Shown here: positions 23,782 through 32,464 of the stretch, piece after piece
Position numbering within the stretch: the first letter of the stretch is position 1
How the letters are laid out: the number at the start of each line of letters is the position of its first letter
From: Clostridiales bacterium
GTDB lineage: Bacteria; Bacillota; Clostridia; Oscillospirales; QAMX01
Assembly: GCA_016303065.1 (NCBI GenBank)
Contig: JAEDMJ010000021.1
Span: 1 to 34,945 of the forward strand
DNA: 34,945 nucleotides
Reading direction: 5' to 3'
The notes under the pieces: generated by a model
What the model was told of the DNA's origin: nothing
The model's database searches: none
The model's input: the letters and a program-made list of their open reading frames with translations, nothing else
Translations under genes and position numbers: made by a program

Positions 23782-24730
23782 GCTTCCGGCTTTTGCCGGA
23801 GCGCTCAGGGAAAGAGATAATTTCCTTCTCCTCACACACAGGCGTCCGGACGGGGACACCGTTTGTACCGCGGCGGCTCTTTGCCACGCTTTGAGAAAGC
23901 TGGGAAAGACCGCTTTTCTCTGCGCGAATCCGGAGATAACCGAAAGATTCATGCCCTATTACCTTGAGCTGAGGGCGCCGGAAGGGTACAGGGGGGACAC
24001 CGTTGTATCCGTGGATATTTCCGCGCCCCAGCAGTTTGAAAGCTCCCAGACGGTTTTCCTTGACAGCATCGATTTTGTGATCGACCATCACAGAGCCAAC
24101 GGACTTGTTTCGCGCTGTGCAAGGCTTGTGGACGACAGAGCTCCCGCGACCGGGGAAATCGTGTTTTATCTGATTTCCGAACTCGGCGCGGAGCTTGATT
24201 CGGTCATCGCGGAGCTTCTCTATATTGCGGTTTCGACGGATACCGGATGCTTTAAGTACGCGAATACGACTGCGGAGAGCCACCGCATTGCCGCGGCGTG
24301 CATTGAAAAGGGATTTGACCTTGCCGCCGTCAATAACGAGCACTTCGAAAAGAAATCCCTTGCAAGGTCGCGCATCGAGCGCCTTGTTTACGAGGGGCTT
24401 TCTTTCCGTGCCGGAGGACGCATCGCGTCAATATTCATAACCCAGAAAATGCGCGCAGAAACGGGCGCGACGGACGACGACGTGGACGAGTTTTCCTCGA
24501 TACCGAGGCAGATCGAAGGCGTCGACGCCGGAATTACCGTTTACGAGCAGAAGGACGGTTCCATGAAAATCTCGCTCCGCACCACTGCCGCTGTGGACGC
24601 CAGCGAGATCTGCGCCGTTTTCGGAGGCGGGGGTCACACCCGCGCTGCCGGGTGCACGGTTTCGGGAACGGTCGAAGAGGCGATCGACAAGGTTGCGCGT
24701 GAGATCGAGCGCGTTTTTGCGGGAAAATGA
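23756..24730 (+). CDS. nrnA: DHH/DHHA1 phosphoesterase, NrnA-like oligoribonuclease
   Basis: NrnA-type proteins degrade nanoRNAs and, in some species, 3'-phosphoadenosine 5'-phosphate or linear cyclic-dinucleotide products. The 324 residues carry the metal motifs: H28, D32 and D34 in THRRPDGDT, D87 in SVDIS, the DHH triad in FVIDHHRA (D110-H112), and STDTG. The DHHA1 domain ends with the substrate loop GGGGHTRAAGC. The position between rbfA and truB is the usual one in Clostridia. The start ATG at 23756 lies within rbfA after AAGGAG, and its stop overlaps truB (ATGA). Confidence 0.92.
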   Translation: MVLDRIKNELPAFAGALRERDNFLLLTHRRPDGDTVCTAAALCHALRKLGKTAFLCANPEITERFMPYYLELRAPEGYRGDTVVSVDISAPQQFESSQTVFLDSIDFVIDHHRANGLVSRCARLVDDRAPATGEIVFYLISELGAELDSVIAELLYIAVSTDTGCFKYANTTAESHRIAAACIEKGFDLAAVNNEHFEKKSLARSRIERLVYEGLSFRAGGRIASIFITQKMRAETGATDDDVDEFSSIPRQIEGVDAGITVYEQKDGSMKISLRTTAAVDASEICAVFGGGGHTRAAGCTVSGTVEEAIDKVAREIERVFAGK

Positions 24731-25623
24731 CGGCTCCGAAAAGCGGCATCGTTCTTATCGATAAAAGGACCGGCTATTCTTCCCAGGCGGCGGTGTCGAA
24801 AGTGCGCCGCGCTCTCGGAGCGAAGACGGCAGGTCATACCGGGACCCTTGACCCCATGGCGACAGGTCTTTTGGTGATCTGTTTTGGCAGGGGTACAAGG
24901 GTTTCGGAGTATTTGGGCGCGTCGGAGAAGCGCTATACTGCGGTTTTGAAAACCGGTATCGAAACGGATACGGGCGACATAACGGGAAGCGTGGTGCGCC
25001 GCTCCGACAGGCGGGCCTCCGCGGAGGACGTTCTCGGCGTCCTTTGCGAGTTCCGGGGAAAAATAGTACAGGTACCGCCGATTTACTCGGCGATCTGGGT
25101 GAACGGCCGGCGTCTTTACGAAATTGCCCGCAGCGGAGAGAGCGTTGAGGTTCCGTCGCGGGAGGTTGAAATTTTTTCGCTTGAGCTGGTTTCCGCCGAC
25201 GAAAATGCGGGGGAGTTTACGCTCGATATCCGCTGTTCAAAGGGGACGTATATCCGCTCTCTCTGCCGGGATATCGGAGAAAAGCTCGGCACGTTCGGCA
25301 CGATGTCGTATCTTCGCCGCACTCAGGCCGGAAGATACAGCGTTGAAAACGCGCTGACTCCCGATGAAGCGGCCCTCCGCGCGGAAAAGGGCGATTTCAG
25401 CTTTGTGTTTCCGATCGACTCCGTTTTTTCGGAGCTTCCGGCGGTCATGACCGATCAGCGGGGCGACAGGTACGTCCGCGACGGCGCGCCGGTTCCGTCC
25501 GAGCACATTCTGACGCCTAACGCGTCGGGGCGCTGCCGCCTTTATAACGGGGACGCTTTCATCGCCGTCGGAGAGATCGTGAACGGAGAATTTATTACGG
25601 AGAAGAATTATTATGAGCTCTGA
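24727..25623 (+). CDS. truB: tRNA pseudouridine-55 synthase TruB
   Basis: Forms pseudouridine 55 in the T-loop of all tRNAs. The 298 residues include the catalytic aspartate D42 in GHTGTLDPMATGLL (residues 37-50), the early SGIVLIDKRTGYSS, and the KRYTAVLKTGIETDTGD and CSKGTYIRSLCRDIGEKLG motifs. It overlaps nrnA by four bases and ribF by eleven, so it is tightly coupled on both sides. Confidence 0.97.
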   Translation: MTAPKSGIVLIDKRTGYSSQAAVSKVRRALGAKTAGHTGTLDPMATGLLVICFGRGTRVSEYLGASEKRYTAVLKTGIETDTGDITGSVVRRSDRRASAEDVLGVLCEFRGKIVQVPPIYSAIWVNGRRLYEIARSGESVEVPSREVEIFSLELVSADENAGEFTLDIRCSKGTYIRSLCRDIGEKLGTFGTMSYLRRTQAGRYSVENALTPDEAALRAEKGDFSFVFPIDSVFSELPAVMTDQRGDRYVRDGAPVPSEHILTPNASGRCRLYNGDAFIAVGEIVNGEFITEKNYYEL

Positions 25624-26527
25624 TAAGAGGTTCTGTGCCCTCGGTTTTTTTGACGGAGTTCATCTTGGCCATGCGGAGATAATGCGCCAAGCTGCGGCGG
25701 GCGCGGCGGCGAACGGCATGACCCCGACGGTGGTGACGTTTGACCGCCGGCCGGGAAAAGTCGTGAACCGTGACAATCAGCTTCTTTTGTCTCCGGGAAG
25801 GGCAAAGAGAAAGCTTATTGACACGCTTTTTCCCGGAACGGAAGTCGTTGAAATTCCTTTTACGGAGGAATTTGCTTCAAAATCTCCGGAGGAGTTTATT
25901 GAGGGCACTTTGAAAAAAGAGCTGAACGCCGCCGGGGCCGCTGCGGGAGAAGATTTTCGCTTCGGATTCGGCGCGGCGGGGGACGCGGCGCTTCTTGCAA
26001 AAAAGCTGATCCTTTCCGTTGTCGGGACCGTCACGCTCGACGGAGAGCGCGTCAGCTCTACAAGGATCAGAAAGCTTTTCTCCGACGGAGATTTTGCCGG
26101 GGCTCTGAAGGCTCTGGGACATCCGCTGCTTCTGGGCGGAACCGTCGAACACGGCGACGGGCGCGGACACCGGATCGGACTTGCGACGCTGAACCTGGAA
26201 TTTGACCCGGAGCAGCTCTACCCGAAAAACGGGGTTTACGCTTCGGCGGCAGAGGTTGACGGAAAATTCTTTCCCGCAGTCACAAATCTCGGCCACAGGC
26301 CGACGTTTTACGAGGACGGGATTTTTACAAATGAAACGCACATAATCGGAGAATGCCCCGATCTTTACGGCAAAACGGTGTGGGTGTGGCTCTGCGCGTA
26401 CCTGAGAGAGGAGAGGCGCTTTTCCTCTCCGGAGGAACTTGCCGCCCAGGTCGGGGAGGATTCGCGGAAGGCGATGCACATCTTTGAAAACGGCGGATGC
26501 CTTCCGCCGCAGGAGAAAAGAGGTTGA
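25613..26527 (+). CDS. ribF: Bifunctional riboflavin kinase / FAD synthetase
   Basis: Makes FMN from riboflavin and then FAD. The 304 residues have the nucleotidyltransferase motif ALGFFDGVHLGH (residues 9-20), GEDFRFGFGAAGD and VSSTRIRKL in the FAD synthetase half. The C-terminal kinase has GLATLNLEF (normally GFPTANL), NGVYAS, VTNLGHRPTF and the ETHI motif. The G-F-P-T-A to G-L-A-T-L change and FDRRPGK in place of FDPHP are noticeable deviations, the first touching the kinase's substrate-binding loop, but both domains look complete. The position after truB is conserved in bacteria. murT follows without a gap. Confidence 0.93.
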   Translation: MSSDKRFCALGFFDGVHLGHAEIMRQAAAGAAANGMTPTVVTFDRRPGKVVNRDNQLLLSPGRAKRKLIDTLFPGTEVVEIPFTEEFASKSPEEFIEGTLKKELNAAGAAAGEDFRFGFGAAGDAALLAKKLILSVVGTVTLDGERVSSTRIRKLFSDGDFAGALKALGHPLLLGGTVEHGDGRGHRIGLATLNLEFDPEQLYPKNGVYASAAEVDGKFFPAVTNLGHRPTFYEDGIFTNETHIIGECPDLYGKTVWVWLCAYLREERRFSSPEELAAQVGEDSRKAMHIFENGGCLPPQEKRG

Positions 26528-27874
26528 ATGCCAATGAGAAAGATCCTTGCGATCGTTGTTTGCAAACTGGCGGCGCTTGTCGGAAAACTTATCGGCCGGG
26601 GAAGCTCGAAGCCGGGCGCGCTGGCTTTGAAGATATGCCCCGACATTATCTCGCGGCTTGAGCTTCCGGACACGGTCGTCGCCGTGACCGGATCGAACGG
26701 AAAAACCTCCACGGTGGAGCTTGCGGTGAAGATTCTTCGGGACAGCGGCAGAAGGGTTTGCTGGAACCGAGAGGGCTCGAACCAAACCGAAGGCATTGCC
26801 ACAATGCTCATATGCGACTCGACTCTCTGCGGAAAAGTCCGGAGCGACGCGGTCGTCATGGAGTCGGACGAAAGATATGCCCGGCTCACGTTTAAATACC
26901 TGAAGCCGACGCATTTCATGATTCTGAACATTCTCCGGGATCAGATGACGAGGAATGCGCATCCGGAGTTCATATGCGGCAAAATTGCCGAAGCCGTTAT
27001 GAGCGGCATGAAGGTGATCGTCAATGCGGACGATCCGATGTCGCTTCTGGCCGCCGAAGGCGCGGAGACGGTCGGATTCGGAGTTGAAGACGCCGCCGTT
27101 CCCGCCGGAAAAAAGACCGGAGTATACGACGACGGCGCGTACTGTCCCCGCTGCGGCGGAAAGCTTTCCTACGGTTACCGCGTTTCGGGAGCATTGGGAG
27201 CGTTCCGCTGTGAAGGCTGCGGGCTTGAGCGCGGAAAAGTCAGGTATTCGTTGTCCGGGTTTGACACCGAAAACGGCGTGATCACCGTTTTTGACGGTGA
27301 GGATCACCGCATGAAATGCGGCATCAACTCCCTCTATCACGCCTACAATATGCTGGCGGCTTTTGCCCTCTGCCGGGAGCTTGGCGTTCCGGCGGAATCG
27401 ATCGAAAAATCGATATCGGACTATTTTCTCACAAACGGAAGAGTGAGATGCTGGGAACAGGGCGGAAGAAAGCTTGTGCTTTTGACTTCAAAGCATGAAA
27501 ATTCCACGTCCTACGACTATTCCCTTGAATATGCGGCAAGAGCCGGGGGAAGCGTGCTTGTGATCGTGGACGCGGTAAGCCGGAAATATTTCACGGGAGA
27601 GACCTCCTGGCTTTGGGACATCGACTTTGACCGTCTCGCCTCCGAAAACGTCAGAAAAGTGTATATCGCGGGAAAATATGTGTGGGATATAGCTCAGAGA
27701 CTGTCTTACTCGGAGATACCGGCAGAAAAGCTTGAAATCATCGGGGAGCTGGACGGTATCGGAGATATGCTTTCGAGAGAGAAAAACGATCTCTATATCG
27801 TGACCTGTTTTTCGGACAGGGACAAGTTTATTTCAAGGCTTCCGGCTGACGCCGCGGAGAGGAAGGAGCTTTGA
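26528..27874 (+). CDS. murT: Lipid II isoglutaminyl synthase, Mur-ligase subunit MurT
   Basis: MurT, with GatD, amidates the D-Glu carboxylate of the peptidoglycan stem peptide to D-isoglutamine. The 448 residues carry the Mur-ligase P-loop TGSNGKTST (54-62) and the NREGSNQTEG motif. A Cys4 zinc ribbon marks MurT among Mur ligases (C206 and C209 in CPRCG, C228 and C231 in CEGCG). The C-terminal DUF1727 part includes LTSKHENSTSYDYSLEY. The ATG at 26528 directly follows ribF; ATG at 26534 is an equally good start with better spacing. gatD follows 7 bases later. Confidence 0.93.
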   Translation: MPMRKILAIVVCKLAALVGKLIGRGSSKPGALALKICPDIISRLELPDTVVAVTGSNGKTSTVELAVKILRDSGRRVCWNREGSNQTEGIATMLICDSTLCGKVRSDAVVMESDERYARLTFKYLKPTHFMILNILRDQMTRNAHPEFICGKIAEAVMSGMKVIVNADDPMSLLAAEGAETVGFGVEDAAVPAGKKTGVYDDGAYCPRCGGKLSYGYRVSGALGAFRCEGCGLERGKVRYSLSGFDTENGVITVFDGEDHRMKCGINSLYHAYNMLAAFALCRELGVPAESIEKSISDYFLTNGRVRCWEQGGRKLVLLTSKHENSTSYDYSLEYAARAGGSVLVIVDAVSRKYFTGETSWLWDIDFDRLASENVRKVYIAGKYVWDIAQRLSYSEIPAEKLEIIGELDGIGDMLSREKNDLYIVTCFSDRDKFISRLPADAAERKEL

Positions 27875-27881
27875 AGGCCAT

Positions 27882-28631
27882 ATGATCAGATTGCTGCATC
27901 TTTTTCCTAATCTTATGAATCTTTACGGCGACTGGGGCAATATCGCTGTGCTCGACCGGGCTCTTAGAAGCATGGGGGCAGAAACGGAGGTCGTTTCCGG
28001 TGACTGCGCCGACGGCGTCGACCTTATGGGCTTTGATTTTGTGTTCATCGGCGCCGGAACCGAGAAGAGAGTCAGGCAGGCGGCGGAGCGTCTTTCCGGA
28101 ATGCGCGATGAATTTCACGCTGCGGCCCGGGAAGGGAAAGTCATGCTGTTCACCGGAACGGCCAGCGAGCTTGTCTGCCGTGAGATCGCCGCGGAAAACG
28201 AAAGCTTCAAAGCTCTCGGACTTTTTGACGCCGTTGTCAGAAGGACCGCGGACCGCCAGACCGGAGACGTCCTTTACAGGAGCGGTCTTTCGGACAGGCT
28301 TGCCGCGGGATTCGTAAACAAATCCGGTTTTGTCATGACGGAGGAGCCCCCGCTGTTCACGCCGTGTTTCGGTCAGGGAAGCTTTGAAAGCGCCGGCGGA
28401 ACCGAAGTTCCGGGTGAAGGCCTTCACCGCGGGAACGTCTTTGCCACTTATCTGACCGGGCCGGTCCTTGTGAGAAATCCCTGGCTTAAGAAAATCGTGG
28501 CGGAAGAGCTTTTCCGCCGCGCCTACCCCGGCGCGGAACCGAAAGCGTATCCGGACGAATATGCGGAAAAGGGCTGGAGCGTGACTGTGAGCGAGCTTGA
28601 AAAAAGAATGAATGCAGCCCGGAATTCCTGA
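27882..28631 (+). CDS. gatD: GatD-like class I glutamine amidotransferase homologue lacking the catalytic Cys and His
   Basis: In intact GatD a Cys/His pair (C94 and H189 in Staphylococcus aureus) releases ammonia from glutamine and passes it to MurT. The 249-residue protein is clearly homologous: LFPNLMNLYGDWGNI at the start, FIGAGTEKRVRQA, and RQTGDVLYRS. The nucleophile region, normally L-x-I-C-G-G-Y-Q, reads LFTGTASEL (89-97), with glycine at the Cys position. The His motif TYLHGP is TYLTGP (188-193), with threonine at T191. A nearby C99 is out of register. It cannot work as a normal glutaminase if this alignment is right. The start follows GGAAGGAG, so the gene is expressed like its neighbours and is not frameshifted. 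Confidence 0.88.
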   Translation: MIRLLHLFPNLMNLYGDWGNIAVLDRALRSMGAETEVVSGDCADGVDLMGFDFVFIGAGTEKRVRQAAERLSGMRDEFHAAAREGKVMLFTGTASELVCREIAAENESFKALGLFDAVVRRTADRQTGDVLYRSGLSDRLAAGFVNKSGFVMTEEPPLFTPCFGQGSFESAGGTEVPGEGLHRGNVFATYLTGPVLVRNPWLKKIVAEELFRRAYPGAEPKAYPDEYAEKGWSVTVSELEKRMNAARNS

Positions 28632-28633
28632 AT

Positions 28634-28690
28634 AAGGAAACAACCAAAGCCGTATGTCCGTTTCGGACATACGGCTTTGGTTGTTTCTTT
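28634..28690. terminator. Bidirectional terminator between gatD and the Gfo/Idh gene
   Basis: A perfect 24-bp stem (28637-28660 with 28664-28687) with a TTT loop begins just after the gatD stop. It has A-rich and T-rich ends and lies between two convergent genes. Confidence 0.93.
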
Positions 28691-28771
28691 GAAAATCTGA
28701 CGCCGGGGGCCGATTTTTTTGCCCTTTCGGTTCCGGGGAAAGCAAAAAGCGGCAAACGGGGAGGAGAGTTC

Positions 28772-30019
28772 TTATCCCTTTGACCTGGAAAGCCATTTTT
28801 TGCGTATTACATCGTAGACCTCGTCTCCGATGTCGGGGGTGCCCGTCGAAATTGTGGGCCAGAGCTGATCTCCGGCGGCTTTGGGATCGGTGCAGGCGGT
28901 GTCGTTTCTGTATTCGCCGCGTTCGGACTTATTTCTGAGATTCGGAATTTTGACCGGTACGTTTCCGGAAAGAATGGAACGGTATGCCAAAAGTCCCGGA
29001 AGATACATATCGAGCGCTTCGTAAACGTCGATCGTGTCGGCGGAGGGGTCTCCGAAAACCTTTTGCACGAAATTGGAAAAAGCGTAGAAATCGGAGCCGC
29101 CGTGTCCGAAATCCCTGCTTTTTTCGTCGGAACCGACCTTCGGAAAATAGTCGTCGATCTTTTCTTCGCCGTATTCCCCGGAGTAGCTGTCGGCGTTGAC
29201 GTATATCCGGTCGTTTCCTCCGCTTCGGGTATCCTCGCGGGCGGATTCCATCCGGCCTTTCGACCCGTAAACGGAGTACCATGTGGAGTTTTTATACAGA
29301 CCGCCGTGAATGCTTTTCACTATTCCGCCGTTCTCAAGGGTGACAAGCTCAATGCCGAACTGTCCCGAGCGCGAGCCGCTTCTGAGATTCCGCTCGTTTT
29401 TCGTGCCCTCGATGCCGACGACCGACACGGGGCGGAGTCCGGTCATGTGAATGATCGGGCCGAGGGAGTGGGTGCAGTAGAAGGTGGAGAACATATTGTT
29501 CCGCCAGTGGTCCCTTTCGCCGTAGGTTATTTCGGGCCATATCGGTTCGCAGTTGTGGACATATTCGCATTCGCCGTATTCAAATTCGCCGATCTTTCCT
29601 TCGCGGTAGAGCTTTCGCATCTCGTGCGGAGCGGCCATATAGCAGCAGTTTTCGCCGAAGGCGTACACAAGCCCGCTTTCCTCGACGGCTTCGATGAGTT
29701 CGACCGCTTCCTTGAGGTTCTGCACGGGAAGAACTTCGGAATAGACGTGTTTTCCTGCTTTCAGAGCCTTTATGGCAAATGGAGCGTGTTCATTGGCGTA
29801 ATTTGCAAGAACAACTGCGTCAAAATCATGCTGTATAAATTCCTCAAAACTGCGGTAATAGGAAATGTCAAGCCCTTCGTTTTCCCGCATCTGGCGGGCA
29901 AGGACTCCTTCGGATTTGTCGCATATGGCGACTATGTCGGCGTTTTCAAGAATTTTGCAGCAGTTTATCATGCTTGTGCCGCGCGCGCCGCCGAAGACGC
30001 CGACTCTCAGCTTTTTCAT
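28772..30019 (-). CDS. Gfo/Idh/MocA-family NAD(P)-dependent oxidoreductase
   Basis: A 415-residue protein. The N-terminal Rossmann fold has VGVFGGARGTSM (nucleotide loop) and the family motif EVLPVQNLKEAVELIEAVEESG, where the usual E-K-P lysine is Leu or Val here (SEVLPV). The C-terminal alpha/beta domain follows with GHGGSDFYAFSNFV and a long tail. Members oxidise or reduce sugars, inositols and related compounds. The lost EKP lysine, normally catalytic, makes the activity uncertain. The ATG at 30019 has GGAGG at a good distance; a longer frame upstream lacks one. It is divergent from an AraC regulator, which probably controls it. Confidence 0.88.
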   Translation of the reverse strand: MKKLRVGVFGGARGTSMINCCKILENADIVAICDKSEGVLARQMRENEGLDISYYRSFEEFIQHDFDAVVLANYANEHAPFAIKALKAGKHVYSEVLPVQNLKEAVELIEAVEESGLVYAFGENCCYMAAPHEMRKLYREGKIGEFEYGECEYVHNCEPIWPEITYGERDHWRNNMFSTFYCTHSLGPIIHMTGLRPVSVVGIEGTKNERNLRSGSRSGQFGIELVTLENGGIVKSIHGGLYKNSTWYSVYGSKGRMESAREDTRSGGNDRIYVNADSYSGEYGEEKIDDYFPKVGSDEKSRDFGHGGSDFYAFSNFVQKVFGDPSADTIDVYEALDMYLPGLLAYRSILSGNVPVKIPNLRNKSERGEYRNDTACTDPKAAGDQLWPTISTGTPDIGDEVYDVIRKKWLSRSKG

Positions 30020-30071
30020 ATAAGCATTCCTCCGTTGAACTTTATTTGTGCACTGGGGCTCTTTCGGTAGA

Positions 30072-30080
30072 ATTATAGCA
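30072..30080 (-). promoter_or_regulatory. Extended -10 promoter of the Gfo/Idh gene
   Basis: On the minus strand TGCTATAAT is an extended -10 with the TG motif; no good -35 is visible, which fits a promoter needing an activator such as the divergent AraC protein. Confidence 0.7.
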
Positions 30081-30142
30081 CAGGCCCTGAACAAAATAAA
30101 AGGAAAATATCTGTGCGGTTATGGAAAATAGTAAGGTTAAAC

Positions 30143-30171
30143 TTGATTTTTTGGCCGCGGCGGAATATAAT
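30143..30171 (+). promoter_or_regulatory. Sigma-A promoter of the AraC-family gene
   Basis: TTGATT (30143-30148) and a perfect TATAAT (30166-30171) are separated by 17 bp, 35 bases before the start codon. Confidence 0.85.
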
Positions 30172-30205
30172 TCAAAGACAGGAACAAAAACAGGAGAGTG
30201 ACAGG

Positions 30206-31012
30206 ATGAACGGGGAGGGTATCTGCCGCTTTATTCCCCGCAGGGAATCGAATGAATTTCTGCATACCATAAACTTTGTGCTTGAGACAAAGCCGCAGAC
30301 AGGGGACACGGTCAATATTCTGCCGTATTACAGGCTGCACTATGTCCGGTGCGGAAGGGCGAAGCTTTTGCTGCCGGGAAGAGAGGAGCCGCTTTCCGCC
30401 GGGGACGTTTTTTTCGCATTTCCTGCGGTGCCCTATTCCCTCGAGACGGAGGACGGCTTTCGCTATATGTACATAAGCTTTATGGGCTCCCGCGCGAACC
30501 GAATTGCCGACGAACTCGGCATATGCGCGGAGAGATGTCTCTTCCCGGGGATGGGCGGACTCGGAGCGATTTGGAACGGCGCACTGGAGGGGGAGGGGTA
30601 TTCAGCGGAGCTCAGAAGCGAGGGGCTGCTGCTTTATACCCTGTCGCTGCTTGAAAGAAAAAATCCGTATAAGAGCCTTGAAAAAAAGCAGAAAAGCGCG
30701 GCTTTGGATGTGAAACGTTATATCGACGAGCATTTTTCGGCTCAGGAGCTGAATCTTCGGATGATAGGTGACGCGCTTGGACTGCACCCGAAGTATGTTT
30801 CAACGGTATTCAAAAGAAGATTCGGCGTCGGTACGGCGGAATATGTCAACACCGTGAGAATACGCCGGGCCTGCGCCCTCATGGAACAGGGGATATCAGG
30901 GGTCAGGAACGTGGCGGAGCTTTGCGGATACGGCGATGCGATGTATTTTTCGCGTGTGTTCAAAAAACAGATGGGTATTCCGCCGAAAGAGTACGGCGCA
31001 AGGTTTACCTGA
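30206..31012 (+). CDS. AraC-family transcriptional regulator
   Basis: The 268-residue protein has an N-terminal cupin-like sensor (YRLHYVRCGRAKLLLPG, PAVPYSLETEDGFRYMYISF), typical of sugar-responsive AraC proteins. The C-terminal double helix-turn-helix reads LNLRMIGDALGLHPKYVSTV and GVRNVAELCGYGDAMYFSRV, then FKKQMGIPPKEY. The ATG at 30206 follows CAGGAGAG; the frame extends upstream but without a ribosome site. It is divergent from the Gfo/Idh gene and is probably its regulator, responding to an unknown sugar or polyol. Confidence 0.93.
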   Translation: MNGEGICRFIPRRESNEFLHTINFVLETKPQTGDTVNILPYYRLHYVRCGRAKLLLPGREEPLSAGDVFFAFPAVPYSLETEDGFRYMYISFMGSRANRIADELGICAERCLFPGMGGLGAIWNGALEGEGYSAELRSEGLLLYTLSLLERKNPYKSLEKKQKSAALDVKRYIDEHFSAQELNLRMIGDALGLHPKYVSTVFKRRFGVGTAEYVNTVRIRRACALMEQGISGVRNVAELCGYGDAMYFSRVFKKQMGIPPKEYGARFT

Positions 31013-31043
31013 AAACCGCGCCGGGCCGCTTAAAACAAAAAAA

Positions 31044-31090
31044 CACACAAAACCGTCTGCACTTTTGGGGGTGCAGACGGTTTTTGTGTG
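31044..31090. terminator. Bidirectional terminator after the AraC gene
   Basis: CACACAAAACCGTCTGCAC (31044-31062) pairs with GTGCAGACGGTTTTTGTGTG (31071-31090) with a single bulge and an 8-base loop. It lies between convergent genes, with U-rich ends in both directions. Confidence 0.85.
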
Positions 31091-31176
31091 AACTTGCCGG
31101 TATAACCGGATTTTTGTGCGGTAAGGGGATTTTGCGGCACTTTGCGTTCCCTTGTGGGAAAGCGCTTTCGGGCGGA

Positions 31177-32331
31177 TCAGAATGTGTCGTTCAGGAAGAC
31201 GGGTTTGCGGCGGAAGGTCTTTTTGAGCGTCTCTTCGTTGGAGTTGATCCTCACATCGGGTCTTCCGGAAACCGAGGCGAGATCCCATGTTCCCAGCACG
31301 ATCAGGGCAAGCGTTCTTATGTCGCATTCCAGGTCGGCCGGGGCGTCGGTCCGAACGCAGCTTCCCGGACGTACGCGCCAGACGCCGTTGTTCTGCGGAA
31401 TGCCGTCGTCGGAAACGGAGACGGTAAAATCCGCTCCCTCCGGTATTGAGCAGAGCTCAAGAGCCTTTTGGGCGTTTACGATTCGGCTCATGATGCCGTA
31501 ATCGACCGTGCGGGTGATTTTGTAAGTGCTTTCGACATAGGCCTCGAGGGGAAGCTCCATGGGACAATAGATTTCCGCGGTCTTCATCATCGGGGAGAAT
31601 CTTCCCAAAAGCGCGAGCATCTCGGGAATGTACTTTTCGCTTGTGAAAGCCCAGTCGCGGACTTCGATGCGGCCTTCGCTTTCGAAGTGCTTGAATGTGA
31701 TATATGCGCCGTCTCCGATGACAAAGTGGTTCACAAGGTCGCGGTATGTGTGCCCGCGGTTCACGTTCCTGCTCCGGTCCTCGGTGCGGTGAACGCACAT
31801 ATTGTACTTTTTTGCAAAGGAGTTGTGTATTTCCGTGAGAAGAGGGGCTTCTTCGCCGCACTCAATGCGCCGAAGCGGCATTGAAAGGCGCATGGGCGCG
31901 AGCATATCCAGCTCGATGGCGTATTTGTTGCTCGGACAGCACACTTCGTACCCGAATTTGCGGTAAAATTTATGGGAAAATGGGAAGAGCGCGGAAAAAA
32001 CGTCGCCCCTGGAGAAGGACTGCCGGAGAATATAGCTGAAAATGCGCCTTATTGAGCCGCCGTAGCGGTATTCGGGCTTTGTGCTGACTCCGGCGATACC
32101 GTTCATCGGAACGAGGTTTCCGTCAAAATTGACGGTGAAGGGTTCTTCGGTTATGGAAGCGGCCAGCTCTCCGTTTTCGGTGAAAAGTCCGAGCGCGCCG
32201 CCGTGGGGGGTGAATTTTTCTTCGGCCACGCGTTTGTCGATGTCGACGGGATTGATCCATGCCAGCGCCCCAAGGGAGTACACCTCGTATGCGTCTTCGG
32301 GAGCGATTTTTCTCAAAGTGAAATTTTCCAT
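31177..32331 (-). CDS. Eis-like GNAT N-acetyltransferase
   Basis: The 384-residue protein has the layout of Eis-family enzymes: an N-terminal GNAT domain, a second degenerate GNAT-like domain and a C-terminal sterol-carrier (SCP2-like) domain. The acetyl-CoA region carries NGIAGVSTKPEYRYGGSIRRI (V-x-x-x-P-x-x-R-x-x-G type) and FSHKFYRKFGYEV. The C-terminal part has DFTVSVSDDGIPQNNGVWRV, then LECDIRTLALIVLG. Eis enzymes acetylate aminoglycosides, lysines or peptides; the substrate here is unknown. The ATG at 32331 follows GGAGG; a longer frame overlaps the promoter and is rejected. Confidence 0.87.
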   Translation of the reverse strand: MENFTLRKIAPEDAYEVYSLGALAWINPVDIDKRVAEEKFTPHGGALGLFTENGELAASITEEPFTVNFDGNLVPMNGIAGVSTKPEYRYGGSIRRIFSYILRQSFSRGDVFSALFPFSHKFYRKFGYEVCCPSNKYAIELDMLAPMRLSMPLRRIECGEEAPLLTEIHNSFAKKYNMCVHRTEDRSRNVNRGHTYRDLVNHFVIGDGAYITFKHFESEGRIEVRDWAFTSEKYIPEMLALLGRFSPMMKTAEIYCPMELPLEAYVESTYKITRTVDYGIMSRIVNAQKALELCSIPEGADFTVSVSDDGIPQNNGVWRVRPGSCVRTDAPADLECDIRTLALIVLGTWDLASVSGRPDVRINSNEETLKKTFRRKPVFLNDTF

Positions 32332-32365
32332 TCTAACCTCCGCGGTCAAGCTTTTGCATAGTTTG

Positions 32366-32394
32366 ATTATATCACATGGTAAGCGGCAATTCAA
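32366..32394 (-). promoter_or_regulatory. Sigma-A promoter of the Eis-like gene
   Basis: On the minus strand TTGAAT (32394-32389) and TATAAT (32371-32366) are spaced by 17 bp. The -35 lies only a few bases after the upstream terminator's T-run. Confidence 0.85.
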
Positions 32395-32397
32395 CGC

Positions 32398-32433
32398 AAA
32401 AAGTGTGCCGCGAAAATTCCTTCGCGGCACACT
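32398..32433 (-). terminator. Terminator of the XRE-acyl-CoA synthetase operon
   Basis: On the minus strand a perfect 13-bp stem (32433-32421 with 32414-32402, loop of 6) is followed by TTTTG. It lies 31 bases after the synthetase stop. Confidence 0.9.
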
Positions 32434-32464
32434 GTGGTCAAAGCAGAAATATCTCGGAATGCGG

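Noticed and set aside
28176..28178. C99 of the GatD homologue as a replacement nucleophile
   Set aside because: It lies seven residues past the nucleophile elbow in a helix, without the surrounding G-C-G-G-Y-Q context.
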